This document shows positions 1 to 6,700 of a stretch of DNA of 7,037 nucleotides, piece after piece. Position 1 is the stretch's first letter, and each line of letters begins with the position of its first letter. Both the position numbers and the translations under genes were made by a program. The notes under the pieces were generated by a model, which worked only from the letters and a program-made list of their open reading frames with translations, searched no databases and was not told the DNA's origin. Source of the DNA: Bacilli bacterium (GTDB lineage Bacteria > Bacillota_I > Bacilli_A > RF39 > UBA660); assembly GCA_022793565.1 (NCBI GenBank), contig JAAWDC010000074.1, positions 1 through 7,037 on the forward strand, in the 5' to 3' direction.

Positions 1-719
1 AGAAGAAAAGCAATTCTATGAAGTGCTACAGAAGTTTTTCCACTCCCTGCAATTCCTTGGACAATCATTGTATTACACTCTGTATTTCTAATTACTTGAT
101 TCTGCTCTTGTTGTATTGTATTTACAATATTTTTCATTTTGTCGTCTGTCTCAGTTGCCAATACTTCCTGTAAAACTTCATCGTCAATATTTAAATTATT
201 GTCAAATATGTGGATTAATTTTTTGTGTTCAATTTTATACTGTCTTTTTCTTTGAATTGTTCCTTCTATGTTTTGCTCTGGAGCTTGATACATCGCTTTT
301 CCTACTCCATAATCATAAAATAAACTACAGATAGGTGCTCTCCAATCGTGCACATAGTGTTTCATATCTTCATCTACATGAGTAATCCCAATATAGATAT
401 TTTCTATCTTGCTACTTCCCTCTTCTTGGAAGAGGATAGATCCAAAGTAAGGAGTTTCTTGAACTCGGAATAGCTTTCGAAAATAGTTGGCATGCATCTC
501 TGCAAGTTCAATTTCTAAGTTGTTATTACTCATCATCGTTTTCATTTCCCAAGCGTCCATATCATGTCTTGTATCCCAAACCATTTCTTTGAATTCTTTG
601 ATTTTCTCTTCCTTATCATATAGTTGCTGTCCTAACTGTGAGATATTTTTTTCAATTATTTCTAGTGTTTTTTGTAAGTACTTTTCTTCTTCTTGCTTTT
701 CTTTGATACTGATTTCCAT
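1..719 (-). CDS. helD: HelD-type RNA polymerase recycling ATPase (UvrD/Rep-like superfamily 1), N-terminal part only
   Basis: Translating the minus strand from the ATG at 719 gives 239 open codons running off the left edge, so the 3' two thirds are missing (family members are usually about 700-780 residues). Residues 5-45 are a Lys/Glu/Gln-rich helical stretch, consistent with the N-terminal coiled coil that HelD inserts into the RNA polymerase secondary channel. Residues 108-135 contain the family signature around DWRAPI (125-130) and SLFYDY; RKRQYKIE (157-164) follows. A Q-motif-like IQQEQNQVIR (202-211) leads into the Walker A GIAGSGKTS (222-230) and ALHRIAFL. HelD proteins use ATP to strip stalled polymerase from DNA for recycling, and some homologues protect against rifamycins. 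The start is firm: AAGGAGGG (733-726) lies 6 bases upstream. It follows tsaD on the same strand but behind a terminator, so it is probably its own unit. The family call is confident; the exact class and any drug phenotype cannot be read from this fragment. Confidence 0.93.
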   Translation of the reverse strand, partial: MEISIKEKQEEEKYLQKTLEIIEKNISQLGQQLYDKEEKIKEFKEMVWDTRHDMDAWEMKTMMSNNNLEIELAEMHANYFRKLFRVQETPYFGSILFQEEGSSKIENIYIGITHVDEDMKHYVHDWRAPICSLFYDYGVGKAMYQAPEQNIEGTIQRKRQYKIEHKKLIHIFDNNLNIDDEVLQEVLATETDDKMKNIVNTIQQEQNQVIRNTECNTMIVQGIAGSGKTSVALHRIAFL

Positions 720-747
720 TTTTATCCCTCCTTTTTTAATCAATGCC

Positions 748-779
748 AAAAAACGCTCTCTGTTTTATTAGAGATCGTT
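748..779 (-). terminator. Terminator-like hairpin in the helD leader (possible attenuator)
   Basis: On the minus strand the arms AACGATCTCT (779-770) and AGAGAGCGTT (761-752) pair with a single mismatch around an 8-base loop, and the second arm runs into six Ts (753-748). This looks like an intrinsic terminator. It sits downstream of the tsaD terminator and of the candidate helD promoter, only about 15 bases before the helD ribosome binding site, so it would act on the helD transcript itself. Whether it is regulated is inference. A competing pairing exists (AGAGA at 792-788 with TCTCT at 774-770) but is only 5 bp. Confidence 0.6.
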
Positions 780-805
780 ATCAAGTTTCTCTGAGTTTTC
801 AACGC

Positions 806-817
806 CTATCAAGATAG
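806..817. promoter_or_regulatory. Small palindrome overlapping the helD -10 region (possible operator)
   Basis: CTATCTTGATAG is an inverted repeat with perfect 5-base arms and a 2-base centre. It overlaps the downstream half of the candidate -10 hexamer and extends to the expected transcription start. The position would suit a repressor site, but the arms are short and a chance occurrence in AT-rich DNA is quite possible. Confidence 0.25.
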
Positions 818-842
818 TATCAAAAAAAAGTAGTTTTGTCCA
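814..842 (-). promoter_or_regulatory. Candidate sigma-A promoter for helD, -35 inside the tsaD terminator loop
   Basis: Minus strand: TGGACA (842-837, five of six matches to TTGACA), a 17-base spacer, then TACTAT (819-814, four of six matches to TATAAT) preceded by TGA, which fits an extended -10 (TGn). Transcription would start near 807 and give a leader of about 88 nt. The -35 hexamer begins at the apex-side end of the terminator stem and lies mostly in its loop, and the T-tract forms part of the spacer. The call rests on consensus and spacing only. Confidence 0.55.
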
Positions 843-850
843 CTACTTTT
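822..850 (-). terminator. Intrinsic terminator after tsaD
   Basis: Minus strand arms AAAAGTAGT (850-842) and ACTACTTTT (834-826) are perfectly complementary (9 bp) around a 7-base loop. The second arm continues into an eight-T tract (829-822). It begins about 48 bases after the tsaD stop codon and closes the tsaE-tsaB-rimI-tsaD unit. Confidence 0.85.
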
Positions 851-898
851 ACTTTCTTTGAGTCTCGATTCTTTTTACATTTCAATAGATTTTTATTC

Positions 899-1903
899 TT
901 ATTGTAACGTATCTGTTGATTTACTATTTAAGGTTAAATCACCAATTCTACCTAGTTTGTATGCGAAATATCCGCTAGCTGCAATCATTGCTGCATTATC
1001 CGTACAATATTTAATTTCCGGGAATGTACAATGAACATTCTTTTCTTCACATAGTTCTTTTAGTTTATTGCGAAGGCATTGATTCGCAGCTACTCCTCCT
1101 GCTATGATAAAATTCTTTACTTTTTTATCTACAATCGCTTTCATTGTCTTTTTGCATATGACTTCTACTACTGTATTTTGAAATGAAGTCGTCAAATCCT
1201 TTTTCCTAATTTCATTTCCTCGCTGTTCTTCATTATGCACAAGGTTAATTACAGCGCTTTTTAAGCCACTGAAACTAAAACTATAACTATCATCATTTAG
1301 TGGAATTGGCAGTTTATAAGTGTCTTTTCCTTCTGAGGACCATTTATCTATTGTAGGTCCCCCAGGGTATGGAACTCCTATTACTCTAGCTACCTTATCA
1401 TAACATTCTCCAACTGCATCATCTAGCGTACCACCAAGTTTTTCAAAGGAATAATGATCTCTCATATAGACAAGTTCTGTATGTCCCCCGCTTACAATTA
1501 ATGCGATTAGTGGAAACTTCATTTCTTCTACTAAATTGTTTGCATATATGTGTCCTGAGATGTGATGTACAGGAACTAGGGGCTTATTATAAATATAGGA
1601 CAATGTTTTTGCTGCCTCTACTCCAACTAACAAAGATCCAATTAATCCTGGTCCATAAGTAACTGCAATCGCATCCATTTCTTCCATTTTCATATTGGCT
1701 TTCTTCAAACACTCTTCAATAACGATTGTAATATTCTTTACATGGTGTCTACTTGCAATTTCTGGGACTACTCCTCCAAAATTCTTATGTATATCAATCT
1801 GTGAAGAAATTACGGTTGCAATCTCTTCTCTTCCATTTTTTACAATAGAACAACTAGTTTCATCACAGCTGCTTTCAATTCCGAATATGTATGTGTCCTT
1901 CAT
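899..1903 (-). CDS. tsaD: tRNA N6-adenosine threonylcarbamoyltransferase TsaD
   Basis: 334 residues, close to the usual bacterial length (about 335-345), so it is complete. TsaD transfers the threonylcarbamoyl group from TC-AMP to N6 of A37 in ANN-decoding tRNAs, working in the cytoplasm with TsaB and TsaE. Visible motifs: N-terminal GIESSCDET (8-16), the metal-binding HxxxH within HHISGH (H114, H118), the phosphate-binding SGGHT (138-142), the DDAVGE..DK segment (161-170), GGVAAN (269-274) and TDNAAM (301-306), whose D302 is the expected third metal ligand. The ASKHA/Kae1 fold is therefore intact. Its ATG overlaps the rimI stop by four bases (ATGA), which suggests translational coupling; AAAGAG about 8 bases upstream is a modest ribosome binding site. 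It is last in its operon and is followed by a terminator. TAA stop. The gene is normally essential or nearly so in Bacillota. Confidence 0.98.
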   Translation of the reverse strand: MKDTYIFGIESSCDETSCSIVKNGREEIATVISSQIDIHKNFGGVVPEIASRHHVKNITIVIEECLKKANMKMEEMDAIAVTYGPGLIGSLLVGVEAAKTLSYIYNKPLVPVHHISGHIYANNLVEEMKFPLIALIVSGGHTELVYMRDHYSFEKLGGTLDDAVGECYDKVARVIGVPYPGGPTIDKWSSEGKDTYKLPIPLNDDSYSFSFSGLKSAVINLVHNEEQRGNEIRKKDLTTSFQNTVVEVICKKTMKAIVDKKVKNFIIAGGVAANQCLRNKLKELCEEKNVHCTFPEIKYCTDNAAMIAASGYFAYKLGRIGDLTLNSKSTDTLQ

Positions 1904-2328
1904 TCTATCAACTCTTTTTCCATTAAAATTCCATCAATTCCTTGATAATAAGCTTTTCGAAGGGCTACTTCTCGGAACCCATTCTTTTTATATAAGGCTA
2001 TTGCTTTTTTGTTTTTTGTATTTACTTCTAATGTAATATTTTCTACTTGTCGTTTTTGTCAATCCTTTATCATGTACTCTATTAGCTTTTGTCCTATTCC
2101 TTTATTTTGATATTCTTCTAGGACTACAATATAGATTAATTCCGCTCTTTCATACAAAATATCGTAATTAATAAATCCTAATATCTGCTCTTCTTGTTTA
2201 TAAACATAGTATTGTGTAAATGGATTTTCAAAAGTTATATATTCTTTTGCTTTTTTCCACAGTTTTTGTGGAAAACTCTTTTCAACTTCATAGATCTTTC
2301 CATTGTTTATTTCAATCTTTTCTATCAT
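1900..2328 (-). pseudogene. rimI: RimI-type N-alpha-acetyltransferase (GNAT) interrupted by an in-frame TGA
   Basis: The ATG at 2328 opens 89 codons carrying the GNAT N-terminal fold and the acetyl-CoA-binding loop EYQNKGIGQK (residues 71-80, the Q/RxxGxG/A motif). Codon 90 is TGA (2061-2059). The same frame then stays open for 52 more codons to a TGA at 1902-1900, and these encode the rest of a normal RimI: NITLEV, NKKAIALYKKNGF, the RKAYY segment and a GILMEKEL end. Reading through gives 142 residues, within reach of the usual 145-160. In Salmonella RimI the catalytic base Glu and acid Tyr lie in the LEV and ALY motifs, so the stop removes both. RimI acetylates N-termini such as that of ribosomal protein S18. 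The gene overlaps tsaB and tsaD by ATGA at either end. A recent nonsense mutation, a sequencing or assembly error, and readthrough (the context is TGA-C) all remain possible; no frameshift is needed to explain it. Confidence 0.88.
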
Positions 2329-2963
2329 GATATCTCTGATTGCTTTTTTTCCTCTGCTTCTGTTAATTTTAAGTACATTGGATTTACGAGATGAGGATTT
2401 TCTTCTTCCTTATCTTTATATAAATTTATGATATTGAAAAAGTTTGGTATATACTGTTCTTTTTTTTCTATGTCTACTGAATCATTTGTGATGATTGTGT
2501 ACTCTCCTGGTAAATTGTCAATTGCACAGTTTAGTGCTGTTAAACTTAAGTATTGTTCTTTTAAAACCGGAGTATTTTGATTATCATAAATCGCAGCATA
2601 AACAAACCCTCTTCTTGCATCAATTACTGGGACTTTATAAGTTGCCTCTGTCTTCGATGATGCTGCCATTGCTTGCAAGCTTGAAATTGTAGATATTTTT
2701 TTCTGGAGTCCTAATGCATATGTTTTAGCAATCGTAACACCCACGCGAATTCCTGTGAAAGAGCCAGGTCCATTTACTACAATAATTTTGTCAACCTCTT
2801 TGGGCTCTATATTTTGTTTAGACAACATCTCTGAAATTTTCTGCAACGTAAAAACGGACAAATCCTTGTCCAGTTTTATGTTCACAGATTCAATCACTTG
2901 GTCCTTATTCCAAAGTGCTCCATATAGATAATTAGTTGTAGTATCTATATAGAGAATTCTCAT
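2325..2963 (-). CDS. tsaB: tRNA threonylcarbamoyladenosine biosynthesis protein TsaB
   Basis: 212 residues, in the range for Bacillota TsaB (about 210-240). It is a TsaD paralogue with an ASKHA fold but without TsaD's metal site, and it serves as the scaffold that dimerises with TsaD and recruits TsaE. Recognisable features: N-terminal ILYIDTTT (3-10), the hallmark NGPGSFTGIRVGV (64-76), the IDARRGFVYAAIY segment (114-126) and a C-terminal YLKLTEAEEKK, the usual TsaB ending. The ATG overlaps the tsaE stop (ATGA). GTGAGG, 7 bases upstream and inside the tsaE coding end, serves as its ribosome binding site. It is followed by rimI with another ATGA overlap. TGA stop. The identification is firm from the signature and from its place between tsaE and tsaD. 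Confidence 0.96.
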   Translation of the reverse strand: MRILYIDTTTNYLYGALWNKDQVIESVNIKLDKDLSVFTLQKISEMLSKQNIEPKEVDKIIVVNGPGSFTGIRVGVTIAKTYALGLQKKISTISSLQAMAASSKTEATYKVPVIDARRGFVYAAIYDNQNTPVLKEQYLSLTALNCAIDNLPGEYTIITNDSVDIEKKEQYIPNFFNIINLYKDKEEENPHLVNPMYLKLTEAEEKKQSEIS

Positions 2964-3418
2964 AGTACTGCCTCACATAATTCTTCATACTCTCTACCAT
3001 ATGGTGTAATTGTAATGATTCTAGTATCTTCAGAGTCTTCTGAAATTCTAATCTTAATTTCTAGGCGTTCTTCAGGTAGATGGTCACTAATCATATCTGC
3101 CCACTCTATAATTACCACACCATTCTTTTGATAATATTCTTCGATTCCTAGCTCTTCTACCTTTCCATCTAAACGATATACGTCCATGTGGTATAAGTCC
3201 ATTTCTCCTGTTGTATACTCTTTTATAATATTAAATGTTGGAGATGTAATTGCTTCTTCAATTCCTAGAGAAGCAGCAAATCCCTTTGTGAATACTGTTT
3301 TCCCACTTCCTAGATCACCAATCAAACAGATTACCATATTAGGGAATTTTTCTGATTCAATATTTTCTGCTAATTCAATTGTATCTCCTTCGCTTCTACT
3401 TGTAATTTTATATGCCAT
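2960..3418 (-). CDS. tsaE: tRNA threonylcarbamoyladenosine biosynthesis ATPase TsaE
   Basis: 152 residues from the ATG at 3418, the normal size for this small P-loop ATPase. Its ATP hydrolysis resets the TsaB-TsaD complex between rounds of t6A synthesis. Motifs: Walker A GDLGSGKT (34-41), the switch segment SPTFNI (59-64), the Walker B-like HMDVYRL (77-83) and the family's EWAD (105-108). A GTG three codons upstream (3427) is in frame, but AGGTG (3429-3425) ideally positions the ribosome at 3418 and the GTG lies inside that site, so ATG is preferred. It is the first gene of the unit, directly after a terminator and a candidate extended -10 promoter. It ends in an ATGA overlap with tsaB. Confidence 0.96.
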   Translation of the reverse strand: MAYKITSRSEGDTIELAENIESEKFPNMVICLIGDLGSGKTVFTKGFAASLGIEEAITSPTFNIIKEYTTGEMDLYHMDVYRLDGKVEELGIEEYYQKNGVVIIEWADMISDHLPEERLEIKIRISEDSEDTRIITITPYGREYEELCEAVL

Positions 3419-3422
3419 TTCT

Positions 3423-3429
3423 ATCACCT
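3423..3429 (-). promoter_or_regulatory. Ribosome binding site that fixes the tsaE start
   Basis: Minus strand AGGTGAT (3429-3423) complements the 16S anti-Shine-Dalgarno sequence, and its AGGTG core is 6 bases from the ATG at 3418. It contains the alternative GTG (3427-3425), which makes that codon an unlikely start. If the candidate promoter just upstream is used, the message would begin at or next to this site. Confidence 0.75.
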
Positions 3430-3434
3430 AATTC

Positions 3435-3464
3435 ATTATAGCAAAAAAAAAATAGGTTAGACAA
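3435..3464 (-). promoter_or_regulatory. Candidate sigma-A promoter for tsaE-tsaB-rimI-tsaD, -35 across the upstream terminator loop
   Basis: Minus strand: a perfect TATAAT (3440-3435) preceded by TGC, giving an extended -10, with TTGTCT (3464-3459; four of six matches to TTGACA) 18 bases upstream. TTGTCT covers the apex and loop of the preceding terminator, and the spacer contains the ten-T tract. The predicted start is near 3428, leaving an unusually short leader of about 10 nt before the tsaE ATG. Confidence 0.65.
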
Positions 3465-3472
3465 CCTATTTT
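3443..3472 (-). terminator. Intrinsic terminator after the DUF1292-like gene
   Basis: Minus strand arms AAAATAGGTT (3472-3463) and AACCTATTTT (3458-3449) form a perfect 10-bp stem with a 4-base GTCT loop, leading into ten consecutive Ts (3452-3443). It begins about 60 bases after the stop of the 81-residue gene and separates that operon from tsaE. The stem is AT-rich, so some readthrough into tsaE is possible. Confidence 0.88.
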
Positions 3473-3532
3473 CATATCTTTTTTTATTTTGTTTGTACCA
3501 CAATTTAAATTGATTGAATCTTCCTTTATGAA

Positions 3533-3778
3533 TTACTCTTGTGGTTCTAAATATTCTGCTAGCATACGCACTGTTTCTGCATCTTGAACTGTAGATAGAT
3601 AAACACGATCTCCATCTTTTGTTTCTTCTACAATTCGATATTCACCTGTAATATCTGACTCATCCTCTGTAACTTTTGCTACAAAGTAGTAATTTTTCTC
3701 ACGAAAAATCACTTGATTAATTACTAGAAATTTTGTTCCATCTTGTAAAGTTAAAATATGGTTGATTTTATTCTCCAT
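3533..3778 (-). CDS. Small DUF1292-like protein, function unknown
   Basis: 81 residues, acidic, with no membrane segment or signal peptide. The arrangement resembles DUF1292 (YrzB-type) proteins of Bacillota: a beta-rich front (ILTLQDGTKFLVINQ, then a REKNYYFVAKV strand), an acidic turn (TEDESDITGEYR), a further strand pair (YRIVEET..GDRVYLSTV) and a C-terminal helix (DAETVRMLAEYL). I assign this from the overall pattern rather than a diagnostic residue, and the family has no established function. The ATG lies one base after the stop of the large upstream gene. Its ribosome binding site AAGGGGAAG is made of that gene's last codons (Arg-Gly-Arg), so the two are almost certainly co-transcribed and translationally linked. 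TAA stop, then a terminator about 60 bases on. In other Bacillota DUF1292 genes often sit near housekeeping genes; pairing with a giant repeat protein is not one I recognise. Confidence 0.85.
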   Translation of the reverse strand: MENKINHILTLQDGTKFLVINQVIFREKNYYFVAKVTEDESDITGEYRIVEETKDGDRVYLSTVQDAETVRMLAEYLEPQE

Positions 3779-3779
3779 T

Positions 3780-6700
3780 TTATCTTCCCCTTCTCATACC
3801 TTCTTGCATTATATCACTCATAGTTTCAGTTCTTACTACACTGCTAATCTCTTCTGCTGATGGTAATTGATTATCATTTCTTTCAAGGAATTCCTCAAGA
3901 TTTCTTTGTGGAATAGTTGTAAGTGTACTATCCTGAACTCCTAACCTTGCATATCCAACAGGGATGCCTTCTACTAATGCATCGATAACGCCTACACGAC
4001 CATCAATAGCATTTCCTAGCAATTGCCAATTATCAGTTCCTTCTGGTGTTTTTCCTGCAAGTTTGTAGTATTGGATTGCTTTTTTGTTTGCGATATCTCT
4101 CTCATTGATTGCTTGTAATCCGTTTTCAATGATAGCTGCAGTCATATCATCTTCTTTTGGTTTTTTCTCTACTTGATTTTTTATCTCTTGTTGTTTTTCT
4201 TTCTTTGCAGATTTCATTTCTTTATATTTCTTTGAATACTTGTACCCTAGGTAAGCGACTAGTGGAATAGCACCTTGTGCTGTTACTATTGATAAACCAA
4301 TCAAAGAGGCATCTACTATGACTGAAGCTACACCTTTCTTGGTAATCTTTATTTTTGAAAGTGCTTCTTTCATACCCGCAGCTGCTTTTTTGAATAATCC
4401 TGGGTTCTTATTTGTTGCATCTGAAATTACTTCTGCAGGAGGCTCTAAATCTTTAGTTTCTAAATCTTTAGCTTCCTTTTTCTTATTTTCTTTATACTTA
4501 TTTAAAGATTGATTATATTTATTTAACTGCTCATCAATATCTTTACATTCGTTGATTAAATCTGTTGCTTCTTGTTTTAGCTCACTCTCTGATACTTCTT
4601 CTTCAATGATGTCATTATTTCCTTCAAATATATTTTCATTTTCTTCTAAGATATAAGAATTTGTTTTTCTTTCTACTAAGTCTTTTGCAGCATTTAAAGC
4701 ATTTAGTAGAGGCTTTTTCAATGGATGATATTCAGGAAGTTTATTCACCTCATCGATTGCTGTTTTGATATCTTCTATATCTCTAGTTTGAATTGCCTTA
4801 TAGAAATATGGCATTGCATCATTTTGTTTTGCATCCTCTGAAATCTTTTTCGAATTTGGTGCAACCATATCGTTGACTTCATTTAATGCTCCACTATATT
4901 TTTTGAATTGTTCTGTTATTTCAGTTGCATCTACTCCATAATGAACTAATGCTAGTTTATCTAGAGTATTTATCATATTTTCTGCAAGTTCTTTATTTTC
5001 TACAATCTTTACTGCCATGTTAGCAGCAACGATAATGTCTCCCTTTTCTTTTGTTTGCGTTGCTTTATTGAATGCTATGATCGCATCCTCTAAGGCATCT
5101 TCTATTGGAGCAGTTTCAGGAATTTGTGCATAGGCCTTTTGAATATTTTCAATAGATTGTGTAAGATCTTTTTTCTTTAATTCATTGAGTGATGTATCTA
5201 AATATGTTGATGTCAACTTATCTAATGCACTATTTAACGCAATTGTACTTTCTCTATTTTGAGCTAATCCACGAGTTACTTCTACAGTATTTAAGATATT
5301 CTCTTTTGTAGGGTTTAAAACTGCTTGATTATAGAGGGCTTCTACTATATCATACTCTTTTCCTTTTGAATCATCATCGTATAGAAGTTGTGTACTCTTT
5401 TTATCTTTTTCTATTTTTTCATGTACTGCTGTTGTTGCTTTATTACATTCTGCTATTTGTCTTTGTAATTCTTCAGCGGTTTTTCCATAATAGATACTAG
5501 ACATTCCATTTAGTGCCTTAGTTAATCGTTTGGCGTATGGATGATTTGCACCTAATTTTTGTACTTCATCAATTGCCGTTAGCATTCTCTCTTTAGAACG
5601 ATCTGTTGCGATTTGATTGAATGCCTCTTTCAATGGTCCGATTCTACCAGCTAAAACTTGATTATTATCTAATTCTAATAAATCTAGTGCTTCTCTAAAT
5701 TCTTTACTTGTCTCTCTTAATTCTACTTTTAATCCTTCAATTGTTTTTCCATAGTATGTATTTGCAACTTCGTTTAATGCACTATTTAAAGATCCATAAA
5801 ATAAATGGCTTGTTCCTAAACTTTCAACAGCATTTGATGCACGCACGATATCCATAATTTGATGTGTTTCTACAGCTTTATAAAAATCTGGCATTGCTTC
5901 ATTGTTGCGTAGCTTTCTTGTACTATTTTTTTCCATTTCATGAACTTCTTGAAGGGCTTGCTCAATTTGAGTTGTATCTATTCTATTAGTCACTTGTGCA
6001 GTTACTGGTACTTGCTTTTTATTTATTTTTTTGTCTTTTAATTCTTCTTTTATTACATTTAATCGATCTACAATTTCTTGACGTCTTGTTTCTAACAATG
6101 TAATTTTTTCTTCTAATTGATTTACAATTTGCATTTCATGTTCATTAGCTGTTGGTCCATATTTTTCTTGGAATGCAAGTAACTCCTCAACTGAATTACG
6201 TGGTGTCGGATTTGCAACTTGTCTTGATTCTTCCTTGATCTGATCAAGTTCTTGTTTAAAATGTTTTGTTGTCTCATCTTCCTGTGGCAATGCAGCCAAT
6301 GCTTGCTCAGCACGTGCAAGATCTTTTGGTTCTCTAGTTGCAATTGCATAATTTATTGCTGCAAGATTTTCTTGAATATTGTTTGATGGAACATTGAATT
6401 GCTCCTCCACTCTTGCTGTCTCTGGCATAGCAGTTTCTGCTTTAGGCTGTCTTGTGAAGAAAGATTGTCTTGTGATATCTTCAACTCTCTCTTCCTCTGT
6501 TTGCTCTCTAAGGATGGATGGTTGTTCTGGTTCTCTCTCAAATGCACTTGTATTTTCAACAACTGCTTGTTCCGTTTTGGGTTGTACTGTAAAGAAAGGC
6601 TGTCTTGTGATATCTTCAACTCTCTCTTCCTCTGTTTGTTCTGTAAAGAAAGATGGTTGTTCTGGTTCTCTCTCAAATGCGCTTGTATCTTCAACAACTG

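Noticed and set aside
2059..2061. TGA in rimI as a reassigned tryptophan codon (Mycoplasma-type code)
   Set aside because: All tryptophans in the intact frames that I checked use TGG, and TGA is the natural stop of tsaE, tsaB and rimI at the ATGA overlaps. A reassigned code would be expected to show TGA-Trp elsewhere.
2059..2061. TGA in rimI as a selenocysteine codon
   Set aside because: RimI is not a known selenoprotein, the position is not catalytic, and I see no convincing SECIS-like hairpin immediately downstream.
116..2692. Plus-strand open frames at 116-334, 487-771, 1695-2036, 2194-2394 and 2495-2692
   Set aside because: They lie wholly or mostly antisense to helD, tsaD, rimI and tsaB, lack good ribosome binding sites and encode Phe/Leu/Ser-rich translations typical of reverse strands of AT-rich genes.
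3425..3427. GTG at 3427 as the tsaE start
   Set aside because: The GTG is part of the AGGTG ribosome binding site that serves the ATG at 3418, and no better site lies upstream of the GTG.
3501..3512. Perfect 12-base palindrome CAATTTAAATTG between the DUF1292-like gene and its terminator
   Set aside because: It consists almost wholly of A and T, lies downstream of a coding region with no promoter nearby, and is easily explained by base composition.
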